Assembly (NCBI RefSeq): GCF_014651075.1 | Contig: NZ_BMWE01000011.1 | Location: 233,761 to 297,760, forward strand | Source: Streptomyces djakartensis | Lineage (GTDB): Bacteria; Actinomycetota; Actinomycetes; Streptomycetales; Streptomycetaceae | Direction: 5' to 3' | Length of the DNA stretch: 64,000 nt | Shown: in pieces, positions 18,223-26,454 of the stretch | Numbering within the stretch: the first letter of the stretch is position 1 | How the letters are laid out: every line of letters starts with the position of its first letter | Position numbers and translations under genes: made by a program | Notes under the pieces: generated by a model | What the model saw: the letters and a program-made list of their open reading frames with translations, nothing else | Databases searched by the model: none | What the model was told of the DNA's origin: nothing

Positions 18223-18423
18223 TCACGCCCGCGCCGGGCTCTGACCCTCGACGGCCTCCTCGGGGGTCTGTGCGGTGCACGCGGGGGATTCCATCGACTC
18301 CATCGCCAGGCGCAGCAGGTGGTGGCAGATCGGGCAGTGACGGGTGAGATGCCGGTACGACGACGCGGCCGCCAGGTGCGCACGCAGCAGGGCCCGCGTC
18401 TCGTGCCTAGCCGATGCCGTCAT
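18223..18423 (-). CDS. DUF6274-type small protein
   Basis: 66 aa, MTASARHETRALLRAHLAAA then YRHLTRHCPICHHLLRLAME. The HCPICH core is a CxxC with flanking His and could bind a metal. I recall this small protein next to bldC in streptomycetes (annotated as DUF6274); the function is unknown. It converges with bldC. Confidence 0.7.
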   Translation of the reverse strand: MTASARHETRALLRAHLAAASSYRHLTRHCPICHHLLRLAMESMESPACTAQTPEEAVEGQSPARA

Positions 18424-18632
18424 GCGCCACCTCCCAGGACCGCACGGAGAGCGGCCCTGGTTTCTGGGTACCGAGCGATTGAAGGGCCGTCAAGACGGCG
18501 CGACGGCACCGGAGGGGGCTCACGGAGCGCTCGACGGACCTGACGGGATGGGCCGCGTCCGATCGGAGCTGCGCCGGGGGGCAGCCCCCACCTCGACAGG
18601 GTGGTGTCGGGGCGCAGTCGGAGACCATGAGA

Positions 18633-18666
18633 AAGGGCCCGCGTCCCTTGCGGGATGCGGGCCCTT
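18633..18666 (-). terminator. Terminator after tRNA-Asp
   Basis: A 10-bp G+C-rich stem (18633-18642 with 18657-18666), followed on the minus strand by TTCTCATGG. It lies ten bases beyond the tRNA-Asp 3' end. Confidence 0.7.
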
Positions 18667-18676
18667 CTCTTCACTG

Positions 18677-18751
18677 CGGTCCTGACGGGATTTGAACCCG
18701 CGGCCTCCACCTTGACAGGGTGGCGAGCACTCCAAACTGCTCCACAGGACC
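18677..18751 (-). tRNA. tRNA-Asp (anticodon GUC)
   Basis: 75 nt on the minus strand: acceptor GGTCCTG/CAGGACC, discriminator G, anticodon loop CTGTCAA, T loop TTCAAAT. CCA is not encoded. The sequence is identical over all 75 bases to the second copy at 23223-23297. Confidence 0.95.
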
Positions 18752-18792
18752 AGGTTTCGCAGTGCGATTCGTGCGTTGCGCTGCGAGAAGAG

Positions 18793-18822
18793 ACTGTACA
18801 GGAGGGTGAGCGCCTGGTCGAA
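18793..18822 (-). promoter_or_regulatory. Promoter of tRNA-Asp
   Basis: On the minus strand TTCGAC (18817-18822) and TACAGT (18793-18798) are 18 bases apart, about 40 bases before the tRNA. It lies just after the hrpA stop codon, so the tRNA need not rely on the hrpA transcript. Confidence 0.55.
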
Positions 18823-18844
18823 CTCACTCTGGGTGCTCACGCCC

Positions 18845-21800
18845 TCACGGCGCCGCCGCGTCGATCGCCTTCACGATCCGCTTGTCGGAGACGGGGTACG
18901 CCGTGCCCAGCGCGTGGGCGAAGTAGCTGACCCGGAGCTCCTCGATCATCCAGCGGATGTCCAGCACCGACGACGGGACCGGCCGGCCCTGCGGCATCTG
19001 CTCCAGGAGCCAGGCGTACTCGTCCTGCATCTCCTGGACCTTCTGCATCCGCGTCGTGTCCCGCTGGACGTTGGTCGGCATCTGCTGGAGGCGGCGGTCC
19101 GCCGCGACCAGGTAGCGCATCAGGTCCGGCAGCCGCCGCAGCCCCGCCTCGGTCACGAAGCCCGGCTTCACGAGGCCGTCCAGCTGCTTGCGTACGTCCT
19201 GCAGGTTCGGCAGCAGCGCGGGACTGCGCACGGCCTTCAGACGGCGCTCACAGGCCTGCCAGGCGGCCAGCACCTGCTGCACCTGGCCCACCGTGCGGAC
19301 GGTCGTGTCGACGATCTCCGCGCGCACCTTGTCGAACAGCTTCCGGTACGACTCCTCGTCCCAGGCCGGCCCGCCGAAGTCCGCGATCAGCTTGTCGGCG
19401 GCCGCCATCGCGCAGTCGTCGAACAGGGCCTGGATGGAGCCGTGCGGATTCGAGGACAGCGCCAGCTTCTGGGCGTTCGTCAGCTTCTCGGAGGCGAACT
19501 TCGCCGGGTTCACCGGGATGTTGCGCACGACCAGCCGGCGCGTGCCCTTCCACATCGCCTGCTGCTGCTCGGCCTCCGTGTCGAAGAGGCGTACGGAGAC
19601 CGTGTCGCCGTCGTCGACCAGCGCCGGGTACGCCTTCACCGGCTGACCCGCCCGCCGCGTCTCGAAGACACGGGTGAGCGTGCCGATCGTCCAGTCGGTG
19701 AGGCCCTCGCGTTCCAGCGACTCGCCGCCCCGGCGCTCCGCGGTGGCCGCCGCGGCCTGGGAGAGGGCCTTGCGCGCCTTGGGCCGCAGCCGCAGCTTCA
19801 GCGCCTCCAGGTCCTTGTCCTCCGCCAGCTTCCGCCGCCGCTCGTCGACGATCCGGAACGTGACCCGCAGATGGTCGGGGACCTTGGACCAGTCGAAGTC
19901 GTCCGCCTCGAAGGGCACCCCGACCATGCGCCGCAGTTCACGGGTCATGGTCGTGGTGAGCGGCTCCTGCAGGGGCACCGCCTTGTCCAGGAACGCCTTC
20001 GCGTAGTTCGGCGCGGGCACGTAGTTGCGGCGGATCGGCTTCGGCAGCGACCGGATCAGCTCCGTGACCAGCTCCTCCCGCAGGCCCGGGATCTGCCAGT
20101 CGAAGCCCTCCTCGGTGACCTGGTTCAGCACCTGGAGCGGGATGTGCACGGTCACGCCGTCCGCGTCCGCCCCCGGTTCGAACTGGTACGTCACACGGAA
20201 CTTGAGGTTCCCCTGCCGCCAGGAGTCCGGATAGTCGGCCTTGGTGACCTCCCCCGCCTTCTCGTTGATGAGCATCTCGCGCTCGAAGTCGAGGAAGTCG
20301 GGCCGCTCGTGCCGCTTGCGCTTCCACCAGGAGTCGAAGTGGGCGCCGGAGACCACGTGTTCGGGGATCCGCTGGTCGTAGAAGTCGAACAGCGTCTCGT
20401 CGTCGACCAGGATGTCCCGGCGCCGGGCCCGGTGCTCCAGCTCCTCGACCTCGGTGAGGAGCCTGCGGTTGTCCGAGAAGAACTTGTGGTGCGTGCGCCA
20501 GTCGCCCTCGACGAGCGCGTTCCGGATGAACAGCTCGCGGCTGACCTCCGGATCGATCCGGCCGTAGTTGACCTTCCGCTGCGCCACGATCGGGACGCCG
20601 TACAGCGTGACCTTCTCGTACGCCATCACCGCGGCCTGGTCCTTCTCCCAGTGCGGCTCGCTGTAGGTGCGCTTGACGAGGTGGGCGGCGAGGGGTTCGA
20701 CCCACTCGGGCTCGATCTTGGCGTTGACCCGGGCCCAGAGGCGGGAGGTCTCGACGAGTTCGGCGGACATCACGAAGCGCGGGGGCTTCTTGAAGAGCGC
20801 CGAGCCCGGGAAGATCGCGAACTTGGCGTTACGGGCGCCCAGGTACTCGTTCTTCGCGCCATCCTTGACGTCCTTCATGCCGACGTGGGACAGCAGCCCC
20901 GCGAGGAGGGAGACATGGATGCGGTCGGCCGGCGCGTCGTCCTCGTTGAGGTGGATGCCCATCTGCTTCGCGACCGTGCGCAACTGGCTGTAGATGTCCT
21001 GCCATTCACGGATGCGAAGGAAGTTGAGGTACTCCTGTTTGCACATCCGGCGGAAGGCGGACGAGCCCCGCTCCTTCTGCTGCTCGCGGATGTACCGCCA
21101 CAGGTTGAGGTAGGCCAGGAAGTCGCTGGTCTCGTCCTTGAAGCGGGCGTGCTGCTGGTCGGCCTGGGTCTGCTTGTCGGCGGGGCGCTCACGCGGGTCC
21201 TGGATGGACAGCGCGGCGGCTATCACCATGACCTCGCGCACGCAGCCGTTCCTGTCCGCCTCCAGGACCATGCGGGCCAGGCGCGGGTCGACGGGCAGCT
21301 GGGCGAGCTTGCGGCCGGTGTCCGTGAGCCGCTTGCGGGGGTCCTTCTGCGCCGGGTCGAGGGCGCCCAGCTCTTGCAGCAGCTGCACGCCGTCGCGGAT
21401 GTTGCGGTGGTCCGGCGGGTCGATGAAGGGAAACTTCTCGATGTCGCCGAGGCCGGCCGCGGTCATCTGCAGGATGACGGAGGCGAGGTTGGTCCGGAGG
21501 ATCTCCGCGTCCGTGAACTCCGGACGGGCGTTGAAGTCGTCCTCGCTGTAGAGGCGGATGCAGATGCCGTCCGAGGTACGGCCGCAGCGGCCCTTGCGCT
21601 GGTTGGCGCTGGCCTGCGAAACCGGCTCGATGGGCAGCCGCTGGACCTTGGTGCGGTGGCTGTAGCGGGAGATCCGCGCGAAGCCCGGGTCGATGACGTA
21701 CTTGATGCCCGGGACCGTGAGGGACGTCTCGGCGACGTTCGTCGCCAGAACGATCCTGCGTCCGGTGTGCGGCTGGAAGACGCGATGCTGCTCGGCGTGG

Positions 21801-22789
21801 GAGAGCCGGGCGTAGAGCGGCAGGATCTCCGTGAAGCGGTAGTTCTTCTTGGTGAGGGCGTCCGCGGTGTCCCGGATCTCCCGCTCACCGGAGAGGAAGA
21901 CGAGGATGTCGCCCTTCCCCTCCTTCTGGAGCTCCTCCACCGCGTCGGTGATCGCGGTGATCTGGTCGCGGTCGGCGTCGTCGGAGTCCGCTTCCAGGAG
22001 CGGCCGGTACCGGACCTCCACGGGATAGGTCCGGCCGCTGACCTCGACGATCGGGGCGTCGCCGAAGTGCCGCGAGAAGCGCTCGGGGTCGATCGTCGCC
22101 GAGGTGATGACGACCTTGAGATCGGGCCGCTTCGGCAGCAGCTGGGCGAGATAACCCAGCAGGAAGTCGATGTTGAGCGACCGCTCGTGAGCCTCGTCGA
22201 TGATGATCGTGTCGTAGGCGCGCAGCTCACGGTCGGTCTGGATCTCGGCGAGGAGGATGCCGTCCGTCATGAGCTTGACGAAGGTGGCGTCCGGGTCGAC
22301 CTGGTCGGTGAAACGGACCTTCCAGCCGACGGCCTCGCCCAGCGGGGTGTTCAGCTCCTCCGCGACGCGTTCGGCGACGGTACGCGCGGCGATCCTCCGC
22401 GGCTGCGTGTGACCGATCATGCCGCGCACGCCCCGGCCGAGCTCCATGCAGATCTTGGGAATCTGCGTCGTCTTGCCGGAGCCCGTCTCGCCGGCCACGA
22501 TCACGACCTGGTGGTCGCGGATGGCCTCGGCGATCTCGTCCTTCTTCTGGCTGACCGGCAGTTGCTCCGGGTACGTGACCTCGGGAACCCGGGCTCGCCG
22601 GCCGGCCATCCGCTCCTCGCCCTTGACGACCTCCGCCTCGATCTCGGCGAGCACGGCGGCACGGGCCTCCGGCTTACGGATCTTGCGCGCACCTTCGAGC
22701 CTGCGCCCGAGCCGGTGCGCGTCGCGCAGGGACAGCTCGGTCAGGCGGGGGGCGAGGGCGCCGAGTGCGGGGGCGGATTGCGTAGACAT
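18845..22789 (-). CDS. hrpA: ATP-dependent RNA helicase HrpA (DEAH box)
   Basis: 1314 aa, the usual size for bacterial HrpA. Walker A is GETGSGKTTQIPK (residue 100), the DEAH motif is IIIDEAHERSLNIDFLLGYL near residue 199, SAT lies in VVITSATID, and motif VI in RKGRCGRTSDG. HA2, OB-fold and the long DUF3418 C-terminal domain follow. HrpA enzymes remodel RNA and, in E. coli, rescue stalled ribosomes. No neighbour shares its strand closely except tRNA genes. Its upstream region contains a 112-bp inverted-repeat element. Confidence 0.96.
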   Translation of the reverse strand: MSTQSAPALGALAPRLTELSLRDAHRLGRRLEGARKIRKPEARAAVLAEIEAEVVKGEERMAGRRARVPEVTYPEQLPVSQKKDEIAEAIRDHQVVIVAGETGSGKTTQIPKICMELGRGVRGMIGHTQPRRIAARTVAERVAEELNTPLGEAVGWKVRFTDQVDPDATFVKLMTDGILLAEIQTDRELRAYDTIIIDEAHERSLNIDFLLGYLAQLLPKRPDLKVVITSATIDPERFSRHFGDAPIVEVSGRTYPVEVRYRPLLEADSDDADRDQITAITDAVEELQKEGKGDILVFLSGEREIRDTADALTKKNYRFTEILPLYARLSHAEQHRVFQPHTGRRIVLATNVAETSLTVPGIKYVIDPGFARISRYSHRTKVQRLPIEPVSQASANQRKGRCGRTSDGICIRLYSEDDFNARPEFTDAEILRTNLASVILQMTAAGLGDIEKFPFIDPPDHRNIRDGVQLLQELGALDPAQKDPRKRLTDTGRKLAQLPVDPRLARMVLEADRNGCVREVMVIAAALSIQDPRERPADKQTQADQQHARFKDETSDFLAYLNLWRYIREQQKERGSSAFRRMCKQEYLNFLRIREWQDIYSQLRTVAKQMGIHLNEDDAPADRIHVSLLAGLLSHVGMKDVKDGAKNEYLGARNAKFAIFPGSALFKKPPRFVMSAELVETSRLWARVNAKIEPEWVEPLAAHLVKRTYSEPHWEKDQAAVMAYEKVTLYGVPIVAQRKVNYGRIDPEVSRELFIRNALVEGDWRTHHKFFSDNRRLLTEVEELEHRARRRDILVDDETLFDFYDQRIPEHVVSGAHFDSWWKRKRHERPDFLDFEREMLINEKAGEVTKADYPDSWRQGNLKFRVTYQFEPGADADGVTVHIPLQVLNQVTEEGFDWQIPGLREELVTELIRSLPKPIRRNYVPAPNYAKAFLDKAVPLQEPLTTTMTRELRRMVGVPFEADDFDWSKVPDHLRVTFRIVDERRRKLAEDKDLEALKLRLRPKARKALSQAAAATAERRGGESLEREGLTDWTIGTLTRVFETRRAGQPVKAYPALVDDGDTVSVRLFDTEAEQQQAMWKGTRRLVVRNIPVNPAKFASEKLTNAQKLALSSNPHGSIQALFDDCAMAAADKLIADFGGPAWDEESYRKLFDKVRAEIVDTTVRTVGQVQQVLAAWQACERRLKAVRSPALLPNLQDVRKQLDGLVKPGFVTEAGLRRLPDLMRYLVAADRRLQQMPTNVQRDTTRMQKVQEMQDEYAWLLEQMPQGRPVPSSVLDIRWMIEELRVSYFAHALGTAYPVSDKRIVKAIDAAAP

Positions 22790-22920
22790 ACGCGGTCCAG
22801 GATCTCATCCCGCGGATTTTCGTGGCTAACGCTTTTGCGGGCGGCGGTCGGCAGGGGGCGGCCTGCGCTTATTCCGGCGGGGGCCGGGGCGCGTTGCGCG
22901 TTGCGCGGGGTGGGTGGGTC

Positions 22921-23032
22921 GGGGACGTGTCGGGGGGTGTCCGTCCTCGGAACGGCGCGATGGAGTCGGATGCCGAGTGACTGTTCGTTGACGCGCCAAC
23001 CGCTGCGGGCGGACACCCCCCGACACGTCCCC
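22921..23032. repeat. Dispersed inverted-repeat element, copy A
   Basis: Two perfect 23-bp terminal inverted repeats (22921-22943 and 23010-23032) enclose 66 bases with a nested GGCGCG/CGCGCC pair. The same element occurs at 45852-45964 and 51717-51828. This copy lacks the second conserved module found next to the other two. It lies between the hrpA start and the tRNA terminator and encodes no plausible protein. Confidence 0.85.
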
Positions 23033-23088
23033 TTCTCGCCGTGCGTGTGTGCGGGTGCGGGTGCCTTAGCGGTGGCCAGGGGAAAGCG

Positions 23089-23117
23089 AAACCCCCGTCG
23101 AGATCTCGACGGGGGTT
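23089..23117 (-). terminator. Rho-independent terminator of the tRNA-Glu/Asp/Phe cluster
   Basis: An almost perfect palindromic hairpin with CCCCCGTCGAGA on one side and TCTCGACGGGGG on the other. It lies eight bases after the tRNA-Phe 3' end. The A/T flanks (AAAA/TTTT) extend the stem. Confidence 0.85.
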
Positions 23118-23124
23118 TTCATTG

Positions 23125-23198
23125 TGGCTGGGGCCGGGGTCGAACCGGCGACCTTCCGCTTTTCAGGCGGACGCTCGTACCAACTGAGCTACCCAGCC
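23125..23198 (-). tRNA. tRNA-Phe (anticodon GAA)
   Basis: 74 nt on the minus strand: acceptor GGCTGGG/CCCAGCC, anticodon loop CTGAAAA, T loop TTCGACC, discriminator A. CCA is not encoded. It is the last gene of a three-tRNA cluster (Glu, Asp, Phe). Confidence 0.95.
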
Positions 23199-23222
23199 AC
23201 GAGGTTTCACGTGAAACCTCAG

Positions 23223-23297
23223 CGGTCCTGACGGGATTTGAACCCGCGGCCTCCACCTTGACAGGGTGGCGAGCACTCCAAACTGCTCCACAGGACC
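23223..23297 (-). tRNA. tRNA-Asp (anticodon GUC), second copy
   Basis: Identical over 75 bases to the copy at 18677-18751. It is the middle gene of the Glu-Asp-Phe cluster. Flanking bases differ, so the copies are not parts of a recent long duplication. Confidence 0.95.
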
Positions 23298-23334
23298 AAG
23301 CGTGTCGTACGACAGTGTCGCACAGGGTGGTGCG

Positions 23335-23407
23335 TGCCCCCAACGGGATTCGAACCCGTGCTACCGCCTTGAAAGGGCGGCGTCCTAGGCCGCTAGACGA
23401 TGAGGGC
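23335..23407 (-). tRNA. tRNA-Glu (anticodon UUC)
   Basis: 73 nt on the minus strand: acceptor GCCCTCA/TGGGGGC with one T-G wobble, anticodon loop CTTTCAA, T loop TTCGAAT, discriminator A. It is the first gene of the cluster, about 45 bases downstream of a good promoter. Confidence 0.94.
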
Positions 23408-23451
23408 TATCGGCCCGCCTGGGCGCTTCTCAGCGCGTCGGGGACGTGAGA

Positions 23452-23481
23452 AGCATATGGGATGGCGGGAGGTATCGCCAA
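23452..23481 (-). promoter_or_regulatory. Promoter of the tRNA-Glu/Asp/Phe cluster
   Basis: On the minus strand TTGGCG (23476-23481), 18 bases and TATGCT (23452-23457). It is placed between the metallophosphoesterase stop and tRNA-Glu. Confidence 0.6.
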
Positions 23482-23487
23482 AACGGT

Positions 23488-25107
23488 TTAGGGGCTGGGG
23501 GTCGCGGAGGGGGTGGGGGCGCCCGATCCGGATGGGGTGGGAGTGCCTGTTCCGGAGGGGTCGGAGGTGCTGGGGGAGGGGGCCGCGCCGGGCTGGTTCT
23601 CCTCGGGGAGGTGCCGGCTGACCTCGGCTGTCGTGAGACCGAGGCCGCCCAGTTCGATCTCGTCCCAGGCCTGGAGGCGGCGGGTGTCCCGGTCGAAGTA
23701 GAGGATCGACGCCTCGATCGGGTCCGGGTGCTTGCCCTCGATGGCACGCAGGCCGCTGCCGCCCGTGGAGCCCTCGACGCGCAGCCGGGTTCCGTACTTC
23801 ATGACTTCCATCTCGTCGTGGTGGATGTGACCGGCGAGGGCCAGGGGGACCTCGCCGTCGACCTCGCGGGCCGCGGAGGGTTCGTGGGCGATGGCGACGT
23901 CGACGGGAGTGCCGGCGGCGCGCTGGTCGCGCAGGGCGGTGGCCAGGCGGGCGCCGGCGAGTTCCTGGGATTGCTCGGCGCCGATGCTCTTCGAGCGGTC
24001 GGGGGTGTACTGAGGGTCGCCGATGCCGGCGAAGCGCAGTCCCTTGATCGTCGTCGCCCGGCCGTCGTCCAGGACGTGGACGTTCTTCAGGCCCTCCAGG
24101 TAGCGCTGGGTGATCACCGAGTCGTGGTTGCCGCGGACCCAGACATAGGGGGCTCCGAGGTCTTCGATGGGGTCGAGGAAGCCGTTCTCGGCGGCCGTGC
24201 CGTGGTCCATCGTGTCGCCCGAGTCGACGATCACGTCCACTTTGTACTGCTCCACGAGCGAGGCGATGATCTTCCAGCTCGCCGGGTTGAGGTGGATGTC
24301 GGAGACGTGCAGGACCCGGATGGTCGAGGGGTCGGGCGCGTAGGCGGGGAGGGTGGACGTGGCGTCGTAGAGCTTGGTGACGTTGGTGACCAGGCGGGCC
24401 AGTTCCTTCTGGTAGACGTCGAATTCGGTGACGATGCTGCGTGCGTTGCCGACCAGGGAGGGGGCCGAGGTGAGCAGGCCGGAGAACTTGGGCTCCAGGA
24501 CGGAGTCGGGGCGCCAGGTGGCGTAGGCCGTGCCGCCCGAGGCTGCGAGGAGGGCGAGGGCGAGACCGCCGGCCGCCAGGGCGCGGCGGGGGCGGCGGTA
24601 GACCACGAGGCCCAGGGCGGTGGCGCCCGCGACGACGGCGACGCAGGAGCGTACGGCCAGGTCGAGGGTGCCGCGGCCGACGTCCTCGGTGACCTCGTCC
24701 TGGAGGCCGGAGAGCCGTTCGGGGTGGTCGACCAGGGCCTGGGCGCGGTCGGGGTCCAGCTGGTCGACGTTCACGTCGAGGCGGACGGGGGCGATGTGGC
24801 TGTCCAGTTGCAGGGCGCCCAGGGGGGAGATGTTGATCTTGGTGCCGCCGATGGCTGAGGGGCGCAGGGTCATGGTGGTGTTCATGGGGCCGACCGGGAC
24901 CCGGACGTTGCCGACGACGAGCAGGCCCAGCCAGGCGCCGAGGAGGACCACGGCCACGAGTCCGACCGCGCGGGTCCACGGGTGTGGCTGCGACACGAGC
25001 GCGATGGTGGCCGGGGCCTGGCGGGAGCGGTAGCGGCGGGCGAGGGCTCTCGGGGCCTTGCGGATCGGGTTCAGGACACGCAGGGCAGCGGCGGGGACGC
25101 GGACCAT
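23488..25107 (-). CDS. Membrane-anchored metallophosphoesterase
   Basis: 539 aa. Three hydrophobic segments lie at about residues 46-68, 153-170 and 180-198, with a periplasm-facing loop between the first two. The calcineurin-like phosphoesterase domain follows (about residues 268-480) with all metal motifs: VSDIHLNP, DSGDTMDHG, RGNHDS, AHEP and GHIHHDE. A Ser/Pro/Thr/Gly-rich tail ends the protein. The catalytic domain is probably outside the membrane. The natural phosphoester substrate cannot be read from the sequence. It is divergent from the small zincin gene. Confidence 0.88.
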   Translation of the reverse strand: MVRVPAAALRVLNPIRKAPRALARRYRSRQAPATIALVSQPHPWTRAVGLVAVVLLGAWLGLLVVGNVRVPVGPMNTTMTLRPSAIGGTKINISPLGALQLDSHIAPVRLDVNVDQLDPDRAQALVDHPERLSGLQDEVTEDVGRGTLDLAVRSCVAVVAGATALGLVVYRRPRRALAAGGLALALLAASGGTAYATWRPDSVLEPKFSGLLTSAPSLVGNARSIVTEFDVYQKELARLVTNVTKLYDATSTLPAYAPDPSTIRVLHVSDIHLNPASWKIIASLVEQYKVDVIVDSGDTMDHGTAAENGFLDPIEDLGAPYVWVRGNHDSVITQRYLEGLKNVHVLDDGRATTIKGLRFAGIGDPQYTPDRSKSIGAEQSQELAGARLATALRDQRAAGTPVDVAIAHEPSAAREVDGEVPLALAGHIHHDEMEVMKYGTRLRVEGSTGGSGLRAIEGKHPDPIEASILYFDRDTRRLQAWDEIELGGLGLTTAEVSRHLPEENQPGAAPSPSTSDPSGTGTPTPSGSGAPTPSATPSP

Positions 25108-25190
25108 TGGTCCCGTATGCCCAAGTCCCGGGCCGGATATGCGACGCCGGACGGCTCTCGTACGGCCGGGCCGTGGCCGACAATGGGCCT

Positions 25191-25541
25191 GTGCTGGAGA
25201 TGACGCGCGAGGAGTTCGAGGAGCTGGTCGCCGAGGCGCTCGACCGGATCCCGCCGGAGCTGACGCGACTGATGGACAACGTCGCGGTGTTCGTCGAGGA
25301 CGAGCCGCCGGCGGACGATCCCGAGTTGCTCGGGCTGTACGAGGGGACTCCGCTGACCGATCGGGGTGAGTGGTACGCCGGTGTGCTGCCGGATCGGATC
25401 ACGATCTACCGGAACCCGACGCTGCGGATGTGCGAGTCGCGGGAGGACGTCGTCGCGGAGACGGAGATCACGGTGGTGCACGAGATCGCACACCATTTCG
25501 GGATCGATGACGAGCGTCTTCACGCTCTGGGGTACGGGTGA
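25191..25541 (+). CDS. Small metallopeptidase family protein (zincin-like)
   Basis: 116 aa from a GTG at 25191; an ATG three codons later is also possible. The active-site motif TVVHEIAHHFGIDDERL is an HExxH zincin signature with a downstream Asp as possible third ligand. The rest (MTREEFEELVAEALDRIPPEL, then VAVFVEDEPP and GEWYAGVLPDRITIYRNP) matches the minimal gluzincin-like family (formerly DUF1025) widespread in actinobacteria. Its substrate is unknown. The Shine-Dalgarno is weak. Confidence 0.85.
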   Translation: MLEMTREEFEELVAEALDRIPPELTRLMDNVAVFVEDEPPADDPELLGLYEGTPLTDRGEWYAGVLPDRITIYRNPTLRMCESREDVVAETEITVVHEIAHHFGIDDERLHALGYG

Positions 25542-25629
25542 GCCGTGGTGTGAACGCGGGCCGCGTGTCCTCTTGCGGGCGGCGGGAGTTGGAGTTGTTG
25601 ACTCCATCACCCTTCCCGGAGGTGGCCCC

Positions 25630-26172
25630 GTGCGCCCCTTGTACGTACCCGTCCGCCTGGCCGCCACCGTCGTGGCCGTCGCCGCTGCCGCCGGCTGTAT
25701 GAGCGTCGGCGACGACGGCGCGGGTGGGAGCGCGAAGCCGTCGCACTCCGCCGGGCAGCGTGACGGCAAGGCGCCTGACGGCGGGGCGGCGGTCTCGGGC
25801 GGCGGTGCCGCGGACGGTGCGGCGGCGGCCGGCGAGGAGCACGGGCGGGACAAGGGCAAGAAGGGCAAGAAGGGGAAGAAGGGCAAGGGCGGCGGGGCGG
25901 GGGAGTCGGCGTCTCCCGAGGCGTCGCCGTCGGCCGGGGCGAGCGCGTCCGCGCCGGGCCGGGAGAAGCCGGGGAAGCCGGATCGGCCCGCGCCGAAGCC
26001 CCCGGCACCGCCCACCCCCACCCGGACGGCCGAACCGGAGCCCACGCCGACACCGCCGGAGCCGACGACGTCCCCGGAGCAGACGCCGGAGCCGTCGTCG
26101 TCGGCGCACGAGCCGCCCGAGCCGCAGCTGGCCGAGCGGGAGCCGGCCCCGGAGGCGGGCTCGCCGGCGTAG
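25630..26172 (+). CDS. Low-complexity Lys/Gly- and Pro-rich lipoprotein
   Basis: 180 aa from a GTG preceded by GGAGGTGG. The signal peptide is hydrophobic (LAATVVAVAAAAGC), with a lipobox Cys near residue 20. After that it is fully low-complexity: a Gly/Ala segment, a (K)GKKGK run near residues 76-88, and a long Pro/Thr/Glu tail. No folded domain is visible, so it may be a cell-wall spacer or polyanion-binding lipoprotein. I do not recognise a family. Confidence 0.65.
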   Translation: MRPLYVPVRLAATVVAVAAAAGCMSVGDDGAGGSAKPSHSAGQRDGKAPDGGAAVSGGGAADGAAAAGEEHGRDKGKKGKKGKKGKGGGAGESASPEASPSAGASASAPGREKPGKPDRPAPKPPAPPTPTRTAEPEPTPTPPEPTTSPEQTPEPSSSAHEPPEPQLAEREPAPEAGSPA

Positions 26173-26454
26173 CTTCGCGGCGACCGGGGCCGGGCGTCGT
26201 CGCGACGGGAAGAAAACCGGGCCCGATCGCCTTGTAACGGGAGCCATACCGGTCCGGTTTGCCTTGCGAGGCCCGGAGTGCGTATGGTGGCAGATCGTTT
26301 GATCCCATCTTGCCCGGCGCCACCGCAGAGCGCGCCGTGTGGCGCGTACTCTCCTTTGCCGTGGTGGACCGCATTGAGGCGGTCGTATTGCGAAGCGAAT
26401 CACGGAGTTGACGGGCGCGTGCCGACTTGAGACTCCGGAAGGTTTCGCATTCGC
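26173..26454. other. Intergenic region upstream of the DEAD-box helicase gene
   Basis: About 280 bases without a credible gene. It includes a short G+C hairpin (GCGCGCC with GGCGCGT near 26330-26346) and A+T-richer DNA from 26375 to 26410. It probably holds a long 5' UTR and the promoter of the helicase gene, as is common for cold-induced helicases. Confidence 0.4.

Noticed and set aside
18520..18840. 106-codon minus-strand frame beginning MSTQSEFDQ after hrpA
   Set aside because: It reads straight through tRNA-Asp and its terminator; the start resembles hrpA by chance only.
18776..23449. Open frame of over 1500 codons on the plus strand
   Set aside because: It runs antisense through hrpA and across four tRNA genes and a terminator, so it cannot be a gene.
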